DNA of 30,850 bases from a virus: positions 1-30,850 of the IMG/VR virus record IMGVR_UViG_3300032516_000115; one strand, written 5' to 3'. The translations under genes were made by a program, and so were the position numbers. Below the pieces are notes generated by a model, which was not told the DNA's origin, did not search any database, and was given only the letters and a program-made list of their open reading frames with translations. Numbering within the stretch: position 1 is the first letter of the stretch; each line of letters starts with the position of its first letter. This document shows, piece after piece, positions 1 to 5,601 of the stretch.

Positions 1-98
1 GGGGGTACCTATCTGATTCGCTCCTAACGTAGCTTGAGAGTTGCCCCTCTTGCTCGGGCGGGTCAACATGAGACATGCTTGGACCTATTCCTTACATG

Positions 99-118
99 CC
101 TGCCTCTTTAGAGGCGGG
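99..118 (+). other. RNA stem-loop in left leader
   Basis: CCTGCCTC (99-106) pairs with GAGGCGGG (111-118) around a TTTA loop, giving eight pairs of which one is a T-G wobble. It lies inside the longer inverted repeat GGTCAAC (61-67) / GTTGACC (121-127), so a two-level structure is possible. No T tract follows it, so it is not a simple terminator. Its function is unknown. Confidence 0.4.
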
Positions 119-125
119 TAGTTGA

Positions 126-158
126 CCTCAGTCTCCTTTTCACTGAGGGCTTTATTAT
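126..158 (+). terminator. Possible rho-independent terminator
   Basis: CCTCAGT (126-132) and ACTGAGG (142-148) form a 7-bp stem with a 9-nt loop, followed by the T-rich GCTTTATTA. This could end a transcript that enters from the left of the window. The T tract is broken, so the call is moderate. Confidence 0.35.
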
Positions 159-303
159 GGGTAACTCGGGAACTCAAGGAGTCATAAAGACGTGGGAGGG
201 GATTTGGGTTTGGATTGGGTTTTGGGCTCCGATCGAGTGCAGTTTGCAAGATATTAAGAGGGTAAAATCCGTGCCTTGGGGGACAAGGGTTAGGTCAAAA
301 TGT

Positions 304-345
304 TGCACTTATGAGAATGGCAACTGCACTTATGAGAAGTGCAAC
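304..345. repeat. 21-bp tandem repeat, operator-like
   Basis: Two adjacent 21-bp units (304-324 and 325-345) differ only at two neighbouring bases. Each begins TGCACTTATGAGAA. The second unit contains a perfect inverted repeat, TGCACTT (325-331) and AAGTGCA (337-343), separated by ATGAG. Tandem palindromic units just upstream of an early operon are typical of repressor or replication-initiator binding sites. No regulator gene is visible in the window to pair with them. Confidence 0.5.
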
Positions 346-370
346 CAATTGGCATATACAGCCTTTAGTC

Positions 371-396
371 AAAAAAAAACTGGCCACTTGGGCCAG
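371..396 (-). terminator. Terminator-like hairpin, minus orientation
   Basis: CTGGCC (380-385) pairs with GGCCAG (391-396). Read on the minus strand the stem is followed directly by a run of nine T residues (complement of 371-379), the standard form of a rho-independent terminator. It would stop leftward transcription, yet the nearest genes read rightward. It may block antisense or read-through transcripts entering the control region. Confidence 0.45.
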
Positions 397-458
397 CTTT
401 CCCAACTCCGTATTCTTTGATACAAAGTCAGTACTCTAAACATTATGAAAGCCTTAGC

Positions 459-1166
459 ATGACTAAATCCTACATTCAACCATCCACTCGCTTTAATAAA
501 ATCAATCATCCTCATTATTTCGTCGAAGCTGTGCGCAAAAAGGACTACATAGGCATATGCCGTCATTTTCTCTGGCAAATGAATCGTTCAAATAATCAGC
601 CTCTTACTCAAAAATCAATAGTGTCAACGATTGCAGGGTTGACAGAATATGGCGATATTGATAGTCGAACATTGACTAACGCATTAGTAATTATGGCCAA
701 ACATGGAGAGATAGAGCGTTTCAAAGGTATCACGAATCGAGTTGGTTGGAATCCCGATGTGACAAATCAAGTAAAATGGACTCGTTTTAATTCGTCGTAC
801 AACGGGAATTCTCTGCAGATTTACACTGAAGAGGAAGCGAATTCGATCATGAAACTTCTGAAATTATCAAACTCTGCGCCGTTTTCGCCGCGTGATTTTG
901 AAGACCTGCAACACACTATTGAGATAGAGGAAAATGAGATGCTGAAAGAACAAGTAGTAAATTTACGCAGTGACGTGGCGAGCTTGAAAAGCGAAGTAGC
1001 ATCAGTAACAGAAAATCTCGCATCCGTGACCGTAGATCTAGAGGCTTTCAAAAAGCTTTGTTATGAGAAGTTCAAGACTAGCGAGATTCAGGAATGGTTC
1101 AAAGAGCACGGACTGGGCCGGGAAAGACCGGCACCTATTTTGGATTATCTCCGATCTGGGAGATAG
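459..1166 (+). CDS. Unrecognised early phage protein with C-terminal coiled coil
   Basis: A 235-aa protein that I do not recognise. I start it at ATG 459 with a weak GAAAG upstream. The open frame extends in frame to a TTG at 417, but that would begin next to a hairpin and lacks a ribosome site. The N-terminal half (about residues 20-90) has a helix-rich pattern with a stretch (QPLTQKSIVSTIAGLTEYG) that could be a winged-helix fold. Residues about 158-205 are a heptad-like coiled coil with repeated L/V spacing. A basic tail (GRERPAPILDYLRSGR) follows. As first gene of the early operon, in front of recombination genes, it could be a DNA-binding regulator or replication-organising protein. That is inference. 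Confidence 0.65.
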   Translation: MTKSYIQPSTRFNKINHPHYFVEAVRKKDYIGICRHFLWQMNRSNNQPLTQKSIVSTIAGLTEYGDIDSRTLTNALVIMAKHGEIERFKGITNRVGWNPDVTNQVKWTRFNSSYNGNSLQIYTEEEANSIMKLLKLSNSAPFSPRDFEDLQHTIEIEENEMLKEQVVNLRSDVASLKSEVASVTENLASVTVDLEAFKKLCYEKFKTSEIQEWFKEHGLGRERPAPILDYLRSGR

Positions 1167-1181
1167 ATCCCTCCAATTCCT

Positions 1182-1201
1182 CCCACCGATGAATCGGTGG
1201 G
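1182..1201 (+). promoter_or_regulatory. Intergenic stem-loop before small ORF
   Basis: CCCACCGA (1182-1189) pairs perfectly with TCGGTGGG (1194-1201) around a TGAA loop. It lies between the stop of the first gene (1166) and the GAGGAAG ribosome site at 1211. No T tract follows, so it is more likely an mRNA processing or stability element, or an attenuator, than a terminator. Confidence 0.4.
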
Positions 1202-1221
1202 TATCCTTGTGAGGAAGTATT

Positions 1222-1392
1222 ATGAAACAACTCTTCAAAAAGCTGGATCAACAAGAAGAGGAACTAACCAAAATGCAGGTAAAATTAGACAGAATTTTAC
1301 AAGCTACCGATTTTCTTATGTCTAGAGCAAAAGGCGAAGATGTAGAGGAAGTAAAAAAGCTCTATCTTGTTAGGGACTCCGAGCATGACTAA
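1222..1392 (+). CDS. Small helical phage protein
   Basis: A 56-aa protein beginning MKQLFKKLDQQEEEL, preceded by a strong GAGGAAG ribosome site with 6-nt spacing. Residues about 5-30 have coiled-coil character (LDQQEEELTKMQVKLDRIL), and the rest is charged and helical. The stop overlaps the start of the next gene by 8 bases, which suggests coupled translation within the early operon. I do not recognise the family. Its quality rests on the ribosome site and overlap rather than on similarity. Confidence 0.6.
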   Translation: MKQLFKKLDQQEEELTKMQVKLDRILQATDFLMSRAKGEDVEEVKKLYLVRDSEHD

Positions 1393-1558
1393 ACTCTCCG
1401 TTCCTGCAATCCGGGCCCTCCGCAAAGAACATTCCTTGCGTCAAATAGTGAGGCATTACGAAGCTAAAGGGCACACAGTCCTAGAAATCAGAAAGGTTAT
1501 AGAGAAGTGCAAAAAGCCGATGTTCCGCGATCTGAGCAAGAGCATGACAGATGAGTAA
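1385..1558 (+). CDS. Small basic helical protein, possibly DNA-binding
   Basis: A 57-aa protein starting at ATG 1385; a TTG six codons upstream is a less likely start. It is basic, with the segment IRALRKEHSLRQIVRHYEAKGHTVLEIRKVIEKC resembling paired helices of a helix-turn-helix, though I cannot assign a family. It overlaps the previous gene by 8 bases and the exonuclease start by 8 bases (ATGAGTAA), so it is placed tightly in the operon. It might be an accessory factor of the recombination module; this is inference from position. Confidence 0.55.
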   Translation: MTKLSVPAIRALRKEHSLRQIVRHYEAKGHTVLEIRKVIEKCKKPMFRDLSKSMTDE

Positions 1559-2291
1559 AACCTACTTCTCGCACGAAGCCCTGAGTAACAGCGGCATAAA
1601 GCAGATCCTCAAAAGCCCCCGAAAATTCCGCTACTGGACCGATACCGAAAAAGCAGACAGTTCAGACTTTCGCATCGGTCGAGCGCTTCACAACATAGTC
1701 CTAGAGCCAGAACGGCCTAGGATTTTGCTTTATGACCAAACCCAGACATTCCAGAGCAAAGCCGGTCAGGCCTTTTTAGCCGCTAACCCCGATTCGATCT
1801 GCCTGACAGCCGACGAGTACGCCACGGTGAGCGGAATGGCCGAGTCAATCGCATCAAATCACAGCGTGTCGCGTCTGATCGCGTCATGCCCTGTGAGAGA
1901 GGCGGAAATCTATGGCCAGGAGCTTACAGCTTTCGGACCGATCAAGAGTAAGGCCATGGTCGATGCGATGAGTAGCGGGCTGATTTTGGACCTGAAAACG
2001 ACAAGGGATGATCCCGGGGACTTTCTGTGGACCGGGAAAAGGTTTGGGTATGACATTCAGGCGGCATGGTATCGCCATATGGCATACACGCACGTCGATG
2101 GCAATATGCGGGAGTTTGTCTTTATCGTCGTTGAGAAAAATCCTCCCTATGAGATTGCGCTCTACCAGACTAAACCGGAAACCTTCGAAAAAGGCTGGGA
2201 AAAGTGTGCAGAAGGAATCGAAGCCTATGGGCAGTGTATGTCCTTGAACCGTTGGCCCGCGCGTGATACAAGCGTTCTTTTGGAGTTTTAA
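1551..2291 (+). CDS. RecE-type PD-(D/E)XK exonuclease
   Basis: A 246-aa protein with the layout of the phage RecE C-terminal / PD-(D/E)XK exonuclease family (DUF3799-like). Visible signature residues are H47 in GRALHNIVLEP, acidic E117/E119, D138 in KAMVDAM, and the core D147-L-K149 in LDLKTT. The QxxxY-like segment GYDIQAAWYRHM follows near residue 165. Such enzymes degrade one strand of double-stranded DNA ends to leave 3' tails. The next gene is a RecT-like annealing protein, the normal partner in a phage recombination pair. The length fits a stand-alone catalytic domain. Start ATG 1551 overlaps the previous stop. Confidence 0.88.
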   Translation: MSKTYFSHEALSNSGIKQILKSPRKFRYWTDTEKADSSDFRIGRALHNIVLEPERPRILLYDQTQTFQSKAGQAFLAANPDSICLTADEYATVSGMAESIASNHSVSRLIASCPVREAEIYGQELTAFGPIKSKAMVDAMSSGLILDLKTTRDDPGDFLWTGKRFGYDIQAAWYRHMAYTHVDGNMREFVFIVVEKNPPYEIALYQTKPETFEKGWEKCAEGIEAYGQCMSLNRWPARDTSVLLEF

Positions 2292-2294
2292 ATC

Positions 2295-2948
2295 ATGAGC
2301 GAAGAAACCGCACCCGCTACGCAAGCACAGGCCGTGACCGAGATTACTTCAGCCGAAGCTATGGGCATGAAAGAAATGGATGTGCAGCTCTTTAAGCGCG
2401 CGCAATTCTATGCTACCGCTACGATAGTTCCTAAGGATTATCAGCGTAATCCTGCTAACTGCTATATCGCAGTTGAGATGGCCCATCGCATGAATCTTCC
2501 CCCTATGTTCGTGATGAACGGCCTATATATCGTGCACGGTCGCCCTGCGTGGTCTGCGAAAGCTCTTATCCAACTCGCTAAAAGCACGGTTTTAAAAGAT
2601 CTGACATACGTCCTCGATAAGTCCGATCCCAACAACTGGCGCTGCGTTTGTCACGCCGAGACTAGAAACGGTCGCACGGTAGAAGGCCCTGAGATTTCGG
2701 TTAAACTCGCTAAGGACTGGGGCTGGTGGGATAAGAACCCTATTTGGAAAAACGGCACCGAACTTATGCTCCGCTATCGTGCTGCTGCCTGGCTCATCGC
2801 TACCGAATTCCCCGAGTGTAGTCAGGGCATCCTCACGAAAGAAGAGATCGAAGACACCGAAGCGGTCGACGGCTTTTCTCGCAACTTCCCGAAGAAAGTC
2901 GCGGGTAAACCTTTAGCCGATCTCATTGGCGCGGAGAGCGTGCAATGA
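2295..2948 (+). CDS. RecT/Bet-type single-strand annealing protein
   Basis: A 217-aa protein with features of the RecT/Bet annealing superfamily. These include the N-terminal segment IVPKDYQRNPANCYIAVEMA, a glycine-bearing core (MFVMNGLYIVHGRPAWSAKAL), and the C-terminal motif ELMLRYRAAAWLIATEFPE followed by GILTKEEIEDTEA, which is highly typical of this family. These proteins coat 3' single strands made by the partner exonuclease and anneal them to complementary DNA. It lies 3 bases after the exonuclease stop, with GGAG inside the exonuclease end as ribosome site. The acidic tail after residue 185 is less conserved. Confidence 0.85.
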   Translation: MSEETAPATQAQAVTEITSAEAMGMKEMDVQLFKRAQFYATATIVPKDYQRNPANCYIAVEMAHRMNLPPMFVMNGLYIVHGRPAWSAKALIQLAKSTVLKDLTYVLDKSDPNNWRCVCHAETRNGRTVEGPEISVKLAKDWGWWDKNPIWKNGTELMLRYRAAAWLIATEFPECSQGILTKEEIEDTEAVDGFSRNFPKKVAGKPLADLIGAESVQ

Positions 2949-2962
2949 TTGCGGTCCTTTGA

Positions 2963-3004
2963 GACCTCTGATAGGCTGGGTCAAAATACCCCAGCTCAGA
3001 GGTC
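2963..3004 (+). promoter_or_regulatory. Long stem-loop that masks the resolvase ribosome site
   Basis: GACCTCTGA (2963-2971) pairs with TCAGAGGTC (2996-3004), and GCTGGG (2975-2980) pairs with CCCAGC (2990-2995), leaving only a TAG bulge on one side and an apical loop of about 9 nt. The AGAGG at 2998-3002 is the only plausible ribosome site for ATG 3008 and lies wholly within the stem. A competing short hairpin, GGTC (2953-2956) with GACC (2963-2966), would open the base of the stem. Confidence 0.65.
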
Positions 3005-3007
3005 CGC

Positions 3008-3493
3008 ATGGCGCAACACGAGGTCGTTGTAGGGATAGATCCCGGTATAAAAGGCTGTCTTGTCGTCCTTGAAACCGTCACAGGACACTTGCTAGACAAG
3101 ACTTTGATGCCTTCCGACGTACTCGATATTTATAAATTCCTCTACTCCGTCAAGAATACATTCCCATCGCTCATCATCGCCTGTGAAAAAGCTCAGACGT
3201 TGCCCCAAGTTCAAGGGGCTAAATCCGCGTTCACAACGGGCCGAAACTTCGGGCAGCTAGAAGCTGCGATTAGGCTCCTCTACGTCCCTGCGCAGTATAT
3301 TCCGCCCGTTACATGGCAGGCTGAGCTTCACAAGGGGGCCGATGGGCCAGGGCCGAAGGAGAGATCTCTTTCGGTTGCGAAAAATCTCTGGCCGTGGGAA
3401 ACCTTTACGTTTTCCGAAAAACAGCAGAAAGCCCAAGACGGTATCGTGGACGCCATGCTTATTGCGGAGTTTCTCAGGAGAAGAGTCAAGTGA
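3008..3493 (+). CDS. RuvC-fold Holliday junction resolvase
   Basis: A 161-aa RuvC/RNase H-fold nuclease. The acidic catalytic pattern is visible: D11 in VVVGIDPGIKG, E60 in IIACEKAQ, and D144/D148 in AQDGIVDAMLIAEF. The internal segment TTGRNFGQLEAAI and the PPVTWQ motif are typical of phage and bacterial RuvC-like resolvases. It should cut four-way DNA junctions made during recombination or replication, clearing DNA before packaging. It completes the exonuclease and annealing-protein set upstream. Its start codon sits 4 bases after a strong RNA stem that hides the ribosome site, so its translation may be controlled separately from the upstream genes. Confidence 0.85.
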   Translation: MAQHEVVVGIDPGIKGCLVVLETVTGHLLDKTLMPSDVLDIYKFLYSVKNTFPSLIIACEKAQTLPQVQGAKSAFTTGRNFGQLEAAIRLLYVPAQYIPPVTWQAELHKGADGPGPKERSLSVAKNLWPWETFTFSEKQQKAQDGIVDAMLIAEFLRRRVK

Positions 3494-3521
3494 AGTGGAT
3501 ACCTAGAATAAAGACCCTTCG

Positions 3522-3608
3522 ATGAAAGCGATGATTGGATCAGATTTGGCTTTTGTTGGCACGCTTGGAGTTCTACTCTTGCCCTTGATCTTCCAAGATG
3601 GACTATAG
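3522..3608 (+). CDS. Possible 28-residue hydrophobic peptide
   Basis: ATG 3522 opens a 28-residue frame with a single hydrophobic stretch of about 17 residues (FVGTLGVLLLPLIF core), enough for one membrane pass, ending at TAG 3606-3608. The ribosome site is weak (AAAGA). It overlaps the start of the next frame by 11 bases. It could be a small membrane peptide of the phage, or chance. Confidence 0.25.
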   Translation: MKAMIGSDLAFVGTLGVLLLPLIFQDGL

Positions 3609-3795
3609 AATTCGATTGGGGGAAAGAGTGAACCTTAGGCCTAGATACCTAGATTATAAACAGATGACGAAAAAGCAGCTGATCGAATGTATCAAGGAAC
3701 TAGAGGCGGAGGTCAATAAGCTGATCATGCTGAGGATTAAAGATGATCATAAAACCCCTCAAAAAGCTGAAACGCCTTCTGAGCAAGGGCTATAG
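3598..3795 (+). CDS. Small charged phage protein
   Basis: A 65-aa frame from ATG 3598; an internal ATG at 3664 would give 43 aa. Neither start has a good ribosome site. The central segment MTKKQLIECIKELEAEVNKLI is a short amphipathic coiled coil that closely resembles helical segments found in many small phage proteins. The tail is hydrophilic. No family or function can be assigned, and the start remains uncertain. Confidence 0.45.
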   Translation: MDYRIRLGERVNLRPRYLDYKQMTKKQLIECIKELEAEVNKLIMLRIKDDHKTPQKAETPSEQGL

Positions 3796-3863
3796 GTATG
3801 TCACTTTCCCTCCAGCCAACACCTGATTTATGATCACTACACCCAGTCACATAGGAGCCATAA

Positions 3864-4091
3864 ATGGCTAACCCGTTCGCCGACCTAAACAACAAGATCC
3901 GAGACGCAGACGATCGGTTCACGAAACGTGAGTATATCGCAGCGAAGATGCTGCAAGGCCTGATAAGTCGCGAAAGAGATTTCACTTTTAGTGCGACGAA
4001 TGCAAACAATCTTACGATCAGTGCAATCCAAATTGCAGACATGCTGATCGAAAATTTAAGAACCAGGCCTACAGGAGCAGCAGTAAAATGA
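3864..4091 (+). CDS. Small phage protein of unknown function
   Basis: A 75-aa protein preceded by TAGGAGCC, a good ribosome site. It is mostly helical and amphipathic (residues 5-65) with no membrane segment or recognised motif. Its stop overlaps the start of the next gene by 4 bases (ATGA), so translation is probably coupled to the DUF6948-like gene. It heads the accessory cassette 3864-5225. Confidence 0.6.
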   Translation: MANPFADLNNKIRDADDRFTKREYIAAKMLQGLISRERDFTFSATNANNLTISAIQIADMLIENLRTRPTGAAVK

Positions 4092-4366
4092 GCGAATTTG
4101 TTATTGTTAGAACCTTTTCCGCAGGAGTTCACTGCGGTCTTTTGATTTTCCAACAAGGAAAAGAAGTACATTTAAGGGATGCTCGACGAATATGGCGCTG
4201 GCGTGGTGCTAATACTCTAAACGAAGTTTCCATCAAAGGAGTTTCCGATGATTATTCAAGAATCAGCGAGCCGGTGGAAAGAATTGAATTGACCGAAGCA
4301 ATCGAAATCATTCCTTGCACAGATATCGCAAGAGAAAATCTTTCAAGGAGTCGTTGGGATGACTGA
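4088..4366 (+). CDS. DUF6948-like protein
   Basis: A 92-aa protein with the pattern VRTFSAGVHCGLLIFQQGKE, then LRDARRIWRWRGANTLNEVS, RISEPV and LTEAIEIIPC, ending in ARENLSRSRWDD. From memory this matches a widespread phage/prophage family called DUF6948. Its function is unknown. Related loci often carry a GY/GS/GD repeat protein directly next to it, or fused to the C terminus. Here the stop overlaps the repeat gene's start by 8 bases (ATGACTGA), so the two are translationally coupled. The fold looks beta-rich with a basic central segment (DARRIWRWR). The family name has moderate certainty because no search was possible. Confidence 0.7.
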   Translation: MSEFVIVRTFSAGVHCGLLIFQQGKEVHLRDARRIWRWRGANTLNEVSIKGVSDDYSRISEPVERIELTEAIEIIPCTDIARENLSRSRWDD

Positions 4367-4712
4367 CAGTCTTGACAGCTACGGCTACGGCTACGGCTCC
4401 GGCTCCGGCTCCGGCTCCGGCTACGGCTCCGGCTCCGGCTACGGCTACGGCTCCGGCTCCGGCTACGGCTACGGCTACGGCTACGGCTCCGGCTCCGGCT
4501 CCGGCTCCGGCTACGGCGACAGCTACGGCTACGGCTCCGGCGACGGCTACGGCTACGGCTACGGCTCCGGCTACGGCTCCGGCTCCGGCTCCGGCGACAG
4601 CTACGGCTACGGCTACGGCTCCGGCTCCGGCGACGGCTCCGGCTCCGGCGACAGCTACGGCTACGGCTCCGGCGACGGCGACGGCGACGGCTCCGGCGAC
4701 GGCGACGGCTAA
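4359..4712 (+). CDS. GY/GS/GD dipeptide-repeat low-complexity protein
   Basis: A 117-aa protein. After the leader MTDSLDS, every residue belongs to a YG, SG or DG pair, apart from a few DS pairs. Tyrosines dominate the first two thirds and aspartates the last third, so negative charge rises toward the C terminus. There is no hydrophobic core, signal or membrane segment. The DNA is an almost pure GGC-NNC hexamer array in which NNC is TAC, TCC or GAC, one base change apart. All three forward frames are open because of this composition, but only this frame starts by overlap with the DUF6948-like gene and ends just before the ribosome site of the RyR gene. It is expected to be disordered. Function unknown. 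Confidence 0.7.
   Translation: MTDSLDSYGYGYGSGSGSGSGYGSGSGYGYGSGSGYGYGYGYGSGSGSGSGYGDSYGYGSGDGYGYGYGSGYGSGSGSGDSYGYGYGSGSGDGSGSGDSYGYGSGDGDGDGSGDGDG
4374..4709. repeat. Hexanucleotide repeat array (GGCTAC/GGCTCC/GGCGAC)
   Basis: An uninterrupted run of about 55 six-base units, all in one frame. Four units carry AGC instead of GGC and all occur in the same context, GACAGCTAC, at 4374, 4518, 4596 and 4650. The distances (144, 78 and 54 bases) are all multiples of six. Gain or loss of a unit keeps the reading frame, so length can vary without loss of the protein. Confidence 0.85.
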
Positions 4713-4736
4713 AAAATATTTAAAGGAGATAAAAAA

Positions 4737-5225
4737 ATGAGCGAAGAATTAACCGAAGTTTCCCACGACGAGATTAAGGCTTTCATGAACGAGCCCGAGG
4801 AGCCTAAGGCTCCGGCACCGATGATCATTGACGATTGGGAACCGGAAGAGGAAAAGAAAGACCATCGGAAGACCACAGAAGAGATTTGCATCATCGCTCA
4901 CAAGGCTTTGAACGCCTACGAAGGACTGGACAGCCCGTGGGAATATGAACCCGACCTGTACAAAGCGGAGATGCTTCAGAAAGCAGCCTATTTCATTAGC
5001 ACAGCTGCTAACCCAAACGGCTACGAAGAATGCAGTAAAATGCACGATGTGAATTTGGAAGTTAAGCTAAAAACAGGCTGGAAGTATGGGGAAAGCTATT
5101 CTGATGAAGAGAAAACCGACCCTTACCTCTTGCCTTACCGCGTGATTCCGATGGAAGAAAAAACCAAGGACTTTATGCTGAGAAGCATCGTCCTTGCTTT
5201 GCTCCAAGTCTGGAAAGGGTACTGA
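4737..5225 (+). CDS. RyR-domain protein
   Basis: A 162-aa protein with a strong ribosome site (AAAGGAG, 8 bases before ATG). Residues 1-45 are acidic and proline-rich. Residues about 46-155 match the RyR domain found once per prokaryotic or phage protein and repeated in animal ryanodine receptors. Key features are a helical start (TEEICIIAHKALNAYEG), then HDVNLEVKLKTGWKYGESYSD, EKTDPYLLPY, and the final helix EEKTKDFMLRSIVLALLQVW. The GW.YG and KT.P.L.PY elements are the family signature. The domain is thought to bind small ligands or nucleotides in prokaryotes, but the ligand here is unknown. It is the last gene of the plus-strand block. Confidence 0.8.
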   Translation: MSEELTEVSHDEIKAFMNEPEEPKAPAPMIIDDWEPEEEKKDHRKTTEEICIIAHKALNAYEGLDSPWEYEPDLYKAEMLQKAAYFISTAANPNGYEECSKMHDVNLEVKLKTGWKYGESYSDEEKTDPYLLPYRVIPMEEKTKDFMLRSIVLALLQVWKGY

Positions 5226-5231
5226 ACGATG

Positions 5232-5254
5232 GTCCCCTTATCGGGGACTGTCTC
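5232..5254 (+). terminator. Probable terminator between convergent operons
   Basis: GTCCCC (5232-5237) pairs with GGGGAC (5243-5248) around TTATC, followed by TGTCTCTT. It lies 6 bases after the RyR stop, between the plus-strand early genes and the end of the minus-strand late operon. The T tract is imperfect, so termination may be partial. Confidence 0.5.
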
Positions 5255-5259
5255 TTGCG

Positions 5260-5601
5260 TCACCCGCCCCGATTCAGTATTTGTTGCCTGATCGAAACGT
5301 CAACGGTAAGGTTACCCGTACCAGACGTATAGACCCAAACCACCCGCACGTAGGGATAGTTGATATCTGTTAAATTTATCAGAGTATCTGCCGATGCCGT
5401 GACCGCCGTCGCCGTCTGAATCAGAAAAGGCCTAGCGAAGTCTTGCGTGAACGCAGCTTGAAGCGATAGCGTTCCGACCACGTCCGCGCCGGTAATAGTC
5501 ACGCCCACGGCTACGTTGCCGTTGTCTCCCGTAGGGATCGCAGACGATGTAAAGTTAGTAACCGCCGTCTGAATCGGTATGAATGAATCCCATATTCTCA
5601 T
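5260..5601 (-). CDS. Small beta-rich virion protein, last gene of late operon
   Basis: A 113-aa protein with alternating hydrophobic and Thr/Ser/Val residues (VAVGVTITGADVVGTLSLQAAF; LTVDVSIRQQIL), a pattern of beta strands. It starts with an ATGA overlap on the stop of the 749-aa gene, so it belongs to the same transcript. Length and composition suit a small structural protein such as a tail accessory or head-decorating protein, but I recognise no family. Its stop is 35 bases from the stop of the convergent RyR gene. Confidence 0.6.
   Translation of the reverse strand: MRIWDSFIPIQTAVTNFTSSAIPTGDNGNVAVGVTITGADVVGTLSLQAAFTQDFARPFLIQTATAVTASADTLINLTDINYPYVRVVWVYTSGTGNLTVDVSIRQQILNRGG

Larger units (their letters stand above)
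1..458. other. Non-coding left region with hairpins and repeats
   Basis: I see no convincing gene here. An 87-codon open frame at 157-420 has no ribosome binding site and runs across a tandem repeat and a terminator-like hairpin, so I treat it as chance. Visible structure includes a hairpin at 99-118, an inverted repeat GGTCAAC (61-67) with GTTGACC (121-127), a hairpin at 126-148, a 21-bp tandem repeat at 304-345, and a hairpin with an A/T tract at 371-396. A frame ending at position 27 could be the tail of an upstream gene, but too little is present to tell. The region probably acts as the control region in front of the plus-strand early genes. Confidence 0.5.

Noticed and set aside
1884-2324. 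146-aa minus-strand frame opposite the exonuclease
   Set aside because: It is antisense to a gene with clear catalytic motifs and has no recognisable pattern or ribosome site.
3737-4171. 144-aa minus-strand frame opposite the accessory genes
   Set aside because: It runs across two plus-strand genes and their intergenic gap, and appears to be a shadow of them.
4372-4740. Alternative 122-aa frame of Thr-Ala/Pro-Ala repeats across the hexamer array
   Set aside because: All three forward frames are open in such an array. This one has no ribosome site; the GY/GS/GD frame is coupled to the gene before it. Translation cannot be excluded, though.
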